Positions 6,447-10,992 of a stretch of DNA of 10,992 nucleotides are shown one piece after another. Source of the DNA: Mycoplasma sp. CAG:611. Lineage in GTDB: Bacteria; Bacillota_I; Bacilli_A; RF39; UBA660. The notes below the pieces were generated by a model that ran no database searches, was not told the origin of the DNA, and saw nothing but the letters and a program-made list of their open reading frames with translations. The position numbers were made by a program, and so were the translations under genes. The stretch spans positions 1-10,992 of the forward strand of contig HF999798.1 in assembly GCA_000434175.1 (NCBI GenBank), read 5' to 3'. The stretch's first letter is position 1, and each line of letters opens with the position of its first letter.

Positions 6447-6924
6447 TAAATGCATCTATTGCTGTTTCATTTTGTTTTACAAATGTTACATCTATCGCAT
6501 TAGGTTTTGATTGTGTTCCTCCATTATAATTACTTGGTGTTACTGCATTAAATCTTGGTATATGTGTTCCCCCTACTTCAAACTTTCCATACCAAAATCC
6601 ACTTAGTTCTTTATTTCCAAATGTAAATGCATCTATTGCACGCTCATTTTGCTTTACAAAAGATACATCTATTGCTCCAGGATTATCTTTTGTTCCTCCA
6701 TTATAATTACTTGGTGTTACTGCATTAAACCTTGGTATCCATACCCACATTGTTGTTATGTCATCCATACTAATTGTTGTACCTGGTGTTGCACTTAAAT
6801 AAGTTTGTCTATTTGTATCTTTTACTGTTACAGCATTAGCCCACATTCCCTTGTATTCTCCTGTTGAACTATAACTATACCATCTATAATCTTTTTGTGA
6901 ATTATTCTTATCTGCTTTTTTCAT
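6211..6924 (-). pseudogene. Fragment B: middle modules of the surface protein
   Basis: This open frame of 237 residues begins with an ATG created at the first duplication junction, followed directly by the second copy of the KKADKNN module. It has no proper ribosome site. It then carries WVWIPRFNAVTPSNYNGG and the AIDAFTFGNKELSGFWYGKFE module twice in frame (period 177 bases, differing at a handful of residues, such as KDNPG against QSKPN). Next come a cysteine-containing linker (SCTNETCNV) and SRSMEQPNNSFGF. It ends at the second junction, where EVDT is fused to an out-of-frame copy of FGNKEL. One extra T in a run (four instead of three) decides the frame change. Confidence 0.6.
6396..6735 (-). 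repeat. Tandem repeat, period 177 (IPRFNAV-FGNKEL module)
   Basis: Copy 1 is about 6573-6735 and copy 2 about 6396-6558. Both encode IPRFNAVTPSNYNGG through FGNKELSGFWYGKFE. The period is exactly 59 codons, so the frame is kept. The joint reads GGTH before the second IPRF, where an intact module would read MWVW. The same GGTH also occurs in fragment A after IFES. Confidence 0.8.
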
Positions 6925-7091
6925 TTATATCATCCATACTAATTGTTGTACCTGGTTCTGCATTTAAATAAGTTTGTCTATTTGCATCTGTTACTGTTAC
7001 TGCATTAGCCCACATTCCTTTATATTCTCCTGTTGAAGTATAGCTATACCATCTATAATCTTTTTGTGAATTATTCTTATCTGCTTTTTTC
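6756..7091 (-). repeat. Tandem repeat, period 169 (KKADKNN module)
   Basis: Copy 1 spans about 6925-7091 and copy 2 about 6756-6922. They encode KKADKNNSQKDYRW through TISMDDI and differ by roughly a dozen scattered substitutions. The period is 56 codons plus one base, so the second copy is in another frame. The junction near 6922-6924 carries two bases that match neither parent. Confidence 0.8.
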
Positions 7092-7762
7092 CATACACTA
7101 TTTGCTTCATCATAATATACTGGAATCATATTTGATGCTAAAACTGGTTTATTTGCTCCACTTGTATCTAAATTAGTTATTTCTACTGTTTCAACACTTA
7201 CTTTAAACTTAACAGTACCTCCTATAATAGTTTGATGTGTTCCTCCTGATTCAAATATATTTGTTTTAGGACTTATCCATGATGTCAAGCTATATTCATG
7301 TGTTTCTGTTGCATTTGTAAATATATTAGTACATAATACATAACTATTTTCATATTTATATTTAGCTAAATCTGTTATAAAAGATGGTCCATAAACTATA
7401 TTTTTTGTTTTATTATTTAAATATACTTTACCTTTATCTATATTATTTAAATACTCAATATCCATAGTTAAATATACTATATAATTAATTTCTTTATTAG
7501 TTGTATTATTTACACTTACTTTAAAATTAAATACATTACCACTTGCAATACCTTCTTCATCTGTTTTTATAGTATCTCCCGTTACATTAATATTATTAGT
7601 TTCTTCATAAGTTAAAGTAAGCGATCCTATATTAACTTGATGTTGTTTATTTCCTTTTAAAACAAGATTATAAGTAGCATAACTTACTCCTACCATTAAA
7701 CATAATATTCCTATAATATATAAAGTTAATTTTATATTTTTTATTTTCTTATTCTCTTCCAT
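6908..7762 (-). CDS. Fragment A: signal anchor plus TasA-like region of the surface protein
   Basis: This 284-residue open frame is the only part of the locus with its own good start: GAGGG lies seven bases before the ATG at 7762. A basic N-terminus (EENKKIKNIK) is followed by a helix at about residues 12-30 ending in GVSYATYN. That is a plausible signal-peptidase (SipW-like) site, as in TasA and camelysin. Residues 33-210 form a beta-rich stretch: a segment Q-V-N-I-G-S-L-T-L, then a strand-rich domain with NTTNKEINYIVYL and a second GTVKFKVSVETVEI. From about residue 222 it enters the first copy of the KKADKNN module and ends five codons past TISMDDI, in the off-frame residues NEKSR, where the 169-base duplication breaks the frame. 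If translated alone, it would be a secreted or anchored protein lacking the lectin-like domain. I see no convincing promoter between the truB terminator and the ribosome site. Confidence 0.65.
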   Translation of the reverse strand: MEENKKIKNIKLTLYIIGILCLMVGVSYATYNLVLKGNKQHQVNIGSLTLTYEETNNINVTGDTIKTDEEGIASGNVFNFKVSVNNTTNKEINYIVYLTMDIEYLNNIDKGKVYLNNKTKNIVYGPSFITDLAKYKYENSYVLCTNIFTNATETHEYSLTSWISPKTNIFESGGTHQTIIGGTVKFKVSVETVEITNLDTSGANKPVLASNMIPVYYDEANSVWKKADKNNSQKDYRWYSYTSTGEYKGMWANAVTVTDANRQTYLNAEPGTTISMDDINEKSR

Positions 7763-7800
7763 ATATCATCCCTCTTAATTATCTACTTATATCTTACAAC

Positions 7801-7836
7801 AAAAAAAAGACTTTGTCTATTAAAATAAGAACAAAG
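7801..7836 (-). terminator. Intrinsic terminator of truB
   Basis: On the minus strand CTTTGTTC (7836-7829) pairs with GACAAAG (7817-7811) with one bulged base, followed by TC and eight T (7808-7801). The 11-base loop contains the truB stop codon TAA (7822-7820). Confidence 0.65.
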
Positions 7837-8677
7837 GCTTCATTTTTTTACTATCTTTTTCGTAAACTTTATATGCTACGAGTAATTTATTATTCTTTGT
7901 AAATAAAACTATATCTTCATTATATATATTATCTATAATACAACCATTCAATACTTTCTTTTCTAAAATATCATCTACTTCTACTTTTTTATAATTTAAA
8001 ATACTATTTATATCACAAAACTTATAATTATCATTTTTTATATCTTCAATTGTATAACTTTTTTTTATATCAAAATCATCTATTTTTATTCTTTTTAAAT
8101 TACTCATACACATTGGTATATTAGTTACTTTACTTAAATCATTAATAAAACTTCTTATATAAAAACCTTTACTTACTTTTATAGTAAAACATAAATAACT
8201 ATAATTATTTTCACTTTTCATATAAATATCATATATATCATATATAGTAACTTCTTTTTTAGGTAAAACAACTTCTTCATTATTTCTAGCATATTCATAT
8301 AATCTTTTACCATTTACTTTAACAGCACTGTAAATAGGTACTTCTTGCATATATGTTTTTTCAAAAGATAATAAACTATTAATTAAATAATATTTATTAA
8401 CAATAATCTCTTTATTACATACTATCTTGCCTGTTATATCATAAGTAGTAGTAGATGTTCCTACAAGTACTTCTACTTCATAAGTTTTATCCTCTTTAGG
8501 AAACAATTTTTGTATTTTAGTATATTTACCTATTCCTATGACTAATAAGCCTGTTGCTAAAGGATCAAGAGTTCCAAAATGACCTACCTTTTTAGTATTA
8601 AACTTCTTACTAATTATATTTACTACATCTCTACTTGTATAATTTTTATCTTTATTTATAAGTAATAACTCATTCAT
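7820..8677 (-). CDS. truB: tRNA pseudouridine(55) synthase TruB
   Basis: This 285-residue enzyme makes pseudouridine 55 in the T-loop of most tRNAs. The catalytic aspartate is Asp38, in the signature GHFGTLDPLATGLL (32-45). The N-terminus (LLINKDKNYTSRDVV) corresponds to the family's L-x-x-x-K-P-x-G-x-T-S-x-D-V, although the proline of K-P is changed here to Asp. Further family blocks are YEVEVLVGTSTTTYDITGKI (about 63-82), MQEVPIYSAVKVNGKRLYEYAR (about 110-131) and KGFYIRSFINDL (about 168-179). A short PUA-like tail closes the protein. Length is normal for Firmicutes. AAGGATGG lies about seven bases before the ATG. It is isolated from the usual partners rbfA and ribF: a strong hairpin (8705-8743) separates it from popT upstream, and its own terminator overlaps its stop. 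Confidence 0.95.
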   Translation of the reverse strand: MNELLLINKDKNYTSRDVVNIISKKFNTKKVGHFGTLDPLATGLLVIGIGKYTKIQKLFPKEDKTYEVEVLVGTSTTTYDITGKIVCNKEIIVNKYYLINSLLSFEKTYMQEVPIYSAVKVNGKRLYEYARNNEEVVLPKKEVTIYDIYDIYMKSENNYSYLCFTIKVSKGFYIRSFINDLSKVTNIPMCMSNLKRIKIDDFDIKKSYTIEDIKNDNYKFCDINSILNYKKVEVDDILEKKVLNGCIIDNIYNEDIVLFTKNNKLLVAYKVYEKDSKKMKPLFLF

Positions 8678-8704
8678 ATAAACGCCATCCTTTTATTTTT
8701 ATTT

Positions 8705-8743
8705 TAATATAAACTGAACACCTTAGGTGTTCAGTTTATATTA
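8705..8743. terminator. Perfect 19-bp palindromic hairpin between popT and truB
   Basis: Arms 8705-8723 and 8725-8743 are perfect 19-base inverted repeats around one central base (8724). The core is GAACACC and GGTGTTC. It lies just past the popT stop (8760) and before truB. The flanks are only partly T-rich, so it could act as a terminator, as an mRNA 3'-end stabiliser, or, being nearly symmetric, as a protein binding site. A terminator is most likely given its position. Confidence 0.6.
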
Positions 8744-8759
8744 TTTCATAATATTATTC

Positions 8760-9623
8760 TTATTCTTTATCAATAGCTCTTGCTAACATATATCCCCAAC
8801 AAAGAGCAAATAAACTTGTTGCCACATTAATAAATGTAAATTTAAAATCTGTTAACTGAAGAAGTAATACTACAACTGATGATAAAACAAATCCCATAAT
8901 AGCAAAATATGTTTTTGTTTCATATTTTTTTATTAAATTAGTAATAAGCTTAGCCATAAATACTATTCCTATTATTACACCTATTCCAAAAGGAACAAGA
9001 ATTAATAAATTACTTCCTAATTTACTAAAATCTGTTATTGTAGATATTGTATAAATTATCTTATCATAATAACCTAAAACCATTAAAATAAATGAACCAC
9101 TTATCCCAGGAATTACCATTGCAGAACTTGCTATAAATCCCATAAGTAATAAAAGTAAATAATCTATTATTCCCATATTAGTAAATGATATTTCTATTAA
9201 ACCTGTTTTTAAAAAATTTAAAGAAATAACAAAGAAAAAAATAACAAAAAATATCAAATAATTTGTTTTACTTCCTTTTCCTTTTATTTTTCTCATAATT
9301 AATGATACTCCACCAAATATAAGCCCAATAAATAAACATAATGTTTGTGCTTTATAATTAGTTAAAGCATATGTAACAAGTTTACTTGTTGATACAATTG
9401 CTACTAAAATACCAAGAATTATAGGTAAAAGTTTTATAAAATTACCTTTTATATCTTTAAAAAAATTCCCAATTGATGAGAGTATAAGTTCATATAATCC
9501 CATAGATACTGCCATTGTTCCTCCAGAAACACCTGGAATAACATTAGCTATTCCTAAAATAAAGCCCTTAATAAAATTAATTAATCCAATTTTAACTGGA
9601 TTATCTTTACTTACAACACCCAT
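8760..9623 (-). CDS. popT: DUF368 polyprenyl-phosphate transporter PopT
   Basis: This 287-residue integral membrane protein belongs to the DUF368 family. Members were shown in Vibrio cholerae and Staphylococcus aureus (PopT) to return undecaprenyl phosphate across the cytoplasmic membrane for reuse in cell-wall synthesis. The two hallmark re-entrant motifs are visible: ANVIPGVSGGTMA (about 26-38) and AMVIPGISGSFIL (about 168-180). They lie in two inverted halves. About eight hydrophobic segments follow the family topology, with a basic loop (RKIKGKGSKTN) between the halves. The ATG lies one base after the stop of the upstream gene. Its ribosome site GGAGG is inside that gene's final codons, so the two are translationally coupled. 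A 19-base palindrome follows. The presence of PopT argues for a peptidoglycan or similar lipid-carrier-dependent envelope, unlike wall-less mycoplasmas. Confidence 0.85.
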   Translation of the reverse strand: MGVVSKDNPVKIGLINFIKGFILGIANVIPGVSGGTMAVSMGLYELILSSIGNFFKDIKGNFIKLLPIILGILVAIVSTSKLVTYALTNYKAQTLCLFIGLIFGGVSLIMRKIKGKGSKTNYLIFFVIFFFVISLNFLKTGLIEISFTNMGIIDYLLLLLMGFIASSAMVIPGISGSFILMVLGYYDKIIYTISTITDFSKLGSNLLILVPFGIGVIIGIVFMAKLITNLIKKYETKTYFAIMGFVLSSVVVLLLQLTDFKFTFINVATSLFALCWGYMLARAIDKE

Positions 9624-9624
9624 C

Positions 9625-9888
9625 TTACAAATCCTCCATAAACCATAATTTTAATTTATATGTTGTTCTTAAACCCTCATCTACTTTAATAATTTTATAA
9701 ATAACATTATCATATTTTGTTACTTCAATATTATTACCATTTTGTTTTGTTTTATATGTTTCTTTTTTAACCACATATATTGGATTTTTTTTATTTGTTA
9801 TATTTTGAAAATTAAAATACCCTAAAATAAACCAAAAAACAAGTAATAATATTATTGTTGAAAAAATAACTCCAAATAATTTTTTCAT
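9625..9888 (-). CDS. Small membrane-anchored protein coupled to popT
   Basis: This 87-residue protein has a basic start (MKK), one hydrophobic helix at about residues 4-25 (LFGVIFSTIILLLVFWFILG) and a hydrophilic remainder of about 60 residues with short beta-like stretches (KKETYKTKQN, EVTKYDNVIYKIIKV). It is most likely a single-helix protein with an extracellular tail. The start is backed by AGGTG about six bases upstream and by a near-consensus extended -10 promoter at 9912-9940. It is the first gene of a two-gene unit with popT, whose ribosome site overlaps its end, so the products should be made together. I do not recognise a family. A role in the same envelope process is only a guess from the coupling. 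Confidence 0.7.
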   Translation of the reverse strand: MKKLFGVIFSTIILLLVFWFILGYFNFQNITNKKNPIYVVKKETYKTKQNGNNIEVTKYDNVIYKIIKVDEGLRTTYKLKLWFMEDL

Positions 9889-9911
9889 AATTTCACCTAC
9901 TTACATTTATA

Positions 9912-9940
9912 ATTTTATCATACATATTTTAAGATGTAAA
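9912..9940 (-). promoter_or_regulatory. Promoter of the 9888-popT operon
   Basis: On the minus strand a -35 TTTACA (9940-9935) is followed after 17 bases by TAAAAT (9917-9912), preceded by the TG of an extended -10 (TGATAAAAT). The transcript would start near 9905, about 17 bases before the ATG, just leaving room for the ribosome site AGGTG. Confidence 0.75.
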
Positions 9941-9974
9941 CAAAAGAAAAAAACATGTTTAGAATATAGATAAT

Positions 9975-10017
9975 ATAATAAAAAACGTAAGAGTTTTAAA
10001 CTTTTACGTTTTTATTA
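9975..10017. terminator. Terminator after the TM2 gene
   Basis: Arms 9981-9996 and 9998-10013 pair over 16 bases (one G-U pair) around a single central base. On the minus strand it ends in six T, just past the TM2 gene stop at 10027, so it closes the thioredoxin-TM2 unit. T-richness on both sides would also let it work in the other direction. Confidence 0.75.
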
Positions 10018-10026
10018 TAATAACAA

Positions 10027-10359
10027 TTAATCTATTAAATCATTACCAGATGCATCTTTTTTAATATTACCAGTTAATATAAGTATTCCTTCGATTAATC
10101 CCCAAATAGCACTAACCCAAGAAAGTAAAAATAAACTAAGTAATGTTATTAAAAGTTGTGCTATTGCTTTACCATTATATCCAAGATAAAAATTATGAAC
10201 TCCATAACATCCTAAAAATATGCCAAGTATTCCAGCCGTTATTTTTGATTTACCATTTACATTATCAATTTTTTTATTTTTTCTTAAATTAACTCCACAA
10301 TTTAAACATACATCTTGAACTTCATTTACTTTTTTACCACAATTAAAACAATAATTCAT
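10027..10359 (-). CDS. Zinc-ribbon TM2 domain membrane protein
   Basis: This 110-residue protein begins MNYCFNCGKK. The first 25 residues form a zinc ribbon with two CxxC pairs (Cys4/Cys7 and Cys18/Cys21). After a basic linker comes a TM2 domain (about 38-100): ITAGILGIFLGCYGVHNFYLG, the characteristic turn G-x-x-x-x-x-Q-L-L-I-T, then WVSAIWGLIEGILILTG. TM2 proteins are small two-helix membrane proteins; their role in bacteria is unsettled. The ATG at 10359 is chosen because GGAGGG lies just before it. An earlier ATG at 10401 would overlap the upstream gene and lacks a site. The gene follows the thioredoxin-like gene after 16 bases and ends before a strong hairpin, so both are likely on one transcript. 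Confidence 0.8.
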   Translation of the reverse strand: MNYCFNCGKKVNEVQDVCLNCGVNLRKNKKIDNVNGKSKITAGILGIFLGCYGVHNFYLGYNGKAIAQLLITLLSLFLLSWVSAIWGLIEGILILTGNIKKDASGNDLID

Positions 10360-10375
10360 AAATCCCTCCGACAAA

Positions 10376-10960
10376 TTAATTACATGAAGTACATACATCA
10401 TCTAATAATTCATTTATATTTTTTCTAAGTTTTTCATTAAATAAATTCTTCTTTTCTTCAGTCCAATATTCACTTGGCACTTTATCACTAATTAATGATG
10501 TTTCATTATCATTAAATATTATTTTTCCTTCTTTAACAAAAGTTATATTAGGAACAAATATTCTTTTTTTACCCTCTTCATCATAATCTAAATAATCATT
10601 TAAAATACTTACTACTTTTTGATAAAACTTTGTATTATCATCTCTATCTTCTTTTATATTATAATAATATATTTTTTCTATTCCTTCATTTTTAGCTATT
10701 TCATTTAATAAAACAACATAAGCCATACACCAAGGACATTCAGGAAATCCTAAATATACTATTCCTGTTCCATGTTCTAAAATATTTATTATTTCTTCTT
10801 TAGATCTATAAACAAATATATTGTCTTCACTAATACTTGTATATTCTTTACTAAATTTTATATTATCACTAACCTTATCTTTTTTAATAAAAAAACAAAC
10901 TAATAAACATAAAATTATTACTAATACTCCCAAAACTATATATTTAATTTTCTTATCCAT
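10376..10960 (-). CDS. Membrane-anchored thioredoxin-like protein (CPWC)
   Basis: This 194-residue protein has a basic start, one hydrophobic helix (about residues 7-25) and a predicted external thioredoxin-like domain. The strand GIVYLGFPECPWC (66-78) carries a CPWC redox pair at Cys75 and Cys78. Later the strand-turn FVPNITFVKEGKIIF supplies the cis-proline-like VPN of the fold. This layout resembles the bacteriocin-transport-accessory and TlpA/thioredoxin-like anchored proteins of Firmicutes. A second CxxC (Cys190, Cys193) sits at the extreme C-terminus (CTSCN), which is unusual and could relay electrons or bind metal. AAGGAAG is seven to eight bases before the ATG. Its promoter lies beyond the window. 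It is co-oriented and closely spaced with the TM2 gene. The exact substrate cannot be told. Confidence 0.75.
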   Translation of the reverse strand: MDKKIKYIVLGVLVIILCLLVCFFIKKDKVSDNIKFSKEYTSISEDNIFVYRSKEEIINILEHGTGIVYLGFPECPWCMAYVVLLNEIAKNEGIEKIYYYNIKEDRDDNTKFYQKVVSILNDYLDYDEEGKKRIFVPNITFVKEGKIIFNDNETSLISDKVPSEYWTEEKKNLFNEKLRKNINELLDDVCTSCN

Positions 10961-10992
10961 AATACTTCTTCCTTTCTAATTATTACTTTCTA

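Larger units (their letters stand above)
5234..7762 (-). pseudogene. Fragmented secreted FGE/C-type-lectin-like surface protein, with four tandem internal duplications
   Basis: From 7762 to 5234 the minus strand reads as one protein that changes frame three times. In order it holds a signal anchor, a TasA/camelysin-like beta region, a spacer module (KKADKNNSQKDYRW to TISMDDI), a WVWIPRFNAVTP module, an FGNKELSGFWYGKFE module, a SRSMEQPNNSFGF module, and a C-terminal FGE-sulfatase-like domain. That domain carries NEWGAVAYLTQSIYG, YGIYDMSGGAYEYVMG, FLRGG and SSRFVI. Four modules are each present twice in tandem with periods of 169, 177, 223 (250 at the far end because of in-frame indels) and 199 bases. 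The 177 unit keeps frame; the others each shift it by +1, and after all three the original frame returns. Collapsing one copy of each gives an open frame of about 577-586 residues. The copies differ by many substitutions and indels, so they are diverged paralogous segments, not fresh duplications. Its base composition is markedly less AT-rich than its neighbours. A mis-assembly of related genes is a serious alternative. Confidence 0.75.

Noticed and set aside
5234..7762. CRISPR array or transposon as the explanation for the repeats
   Set aside because: The repeats are coding modules of 169-250 bases in direct tandem, without spacers, terminal inverted repeats or a transposase.
10360..10401. 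Longer start for the TM2 gene at 10401
   Set aside because: It would overlap the end of the thioredoxin-like gene and lacks a ribosome site, while GGAGGG precedes the ATG at 10359 and the zinc ribbon starts right there.
1..10992. TGA read as tryptophan (mycoplasma code)
   Set aside because: Tryptophan codons checked in truB-region, thioredoxin-like and surface genes are TGG, and genes are complete under the standard bacterial code.

Overview
The window is very AT-rich DNA from a compact bacterial genome. Genes are tightly packed, ribosome binding sites are AGGAGG-like, and promoters carry TTGACT and TATAAT-type hexamers. The DnaE is the Firmicutes-style proofreading-less type. All stops seen are TAA or TAG and the tryptophan codons I checked are TGG, so nothing suggests that TGA is read as tryptophan. 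The best guess is an uncultured, Mollicutes-like gut member of the Bacilli (RF39 or Erysipelotrichales type). That placement rests on style and homology by eye, not on a marker tree.

Layout. At the left edge (1-343) a membrane protein starts on the minus strand and runs out of the window. Its promoter has eight consecutive G in the spacer between -35 and -10. Behind it lies a long-loop hairpin (199-262). Next come a small membrane protein (344-580) and dnaE (625-3546), both minus. Divergent from dnaE are an unknown 146-residue protein (3640-4080) and ribosomal protein L28 (4152-4322), both plus. A short DUF421/YetF-like membrane protein (4333-4770, minus) and a four-helix TIGR04086-like membrane protein (4849-5217, plus) follow.

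The odd region is 5234-7762 (minus). It is the broken remnant, or mis-assembled image, of one large secreted protein: an N-terminal signal anchor, a TasA/camelysin-like beta region, then an FGE-sulfatase/C-type-lectin-like C-terminus. Four neighbouring segments of this gene are each present twice in tandem. Three of the four duplications shift the frame by the same amount, giving four fragments. Removing one copy of each would restore a single reading frame of roughly 577-586 residues. The extreme C-terminus looks like a variable region of the kind diversified by reverse-transcriptase retroelements. No reverse transcriptase or template lies in the window.

The right part is ordinary housekeeping, all on the minus strand: truB (7820-8677); the undecaprenyl-phosphate transporter popT (8760-9623) coupled to a small anchored protein (9625-9888); and a two-gene unit of a membrane-anchored thioredoxin-like protein (10376-10960) and a zinc-ribbon TM2 protein (10027-10359).

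Termination is compact. In at least four places the stop codon lies inside the intrinsic terminator hairpin. Two of these hairpins have U-tracts on both sides and are shared by convergent genes. The genes do not form one pathway. They combine information processing (dnaE, rpmB, truB), envelope function (popT, DUF421-like, TM2, thioredoxin-like) and a probable variable surface protein.
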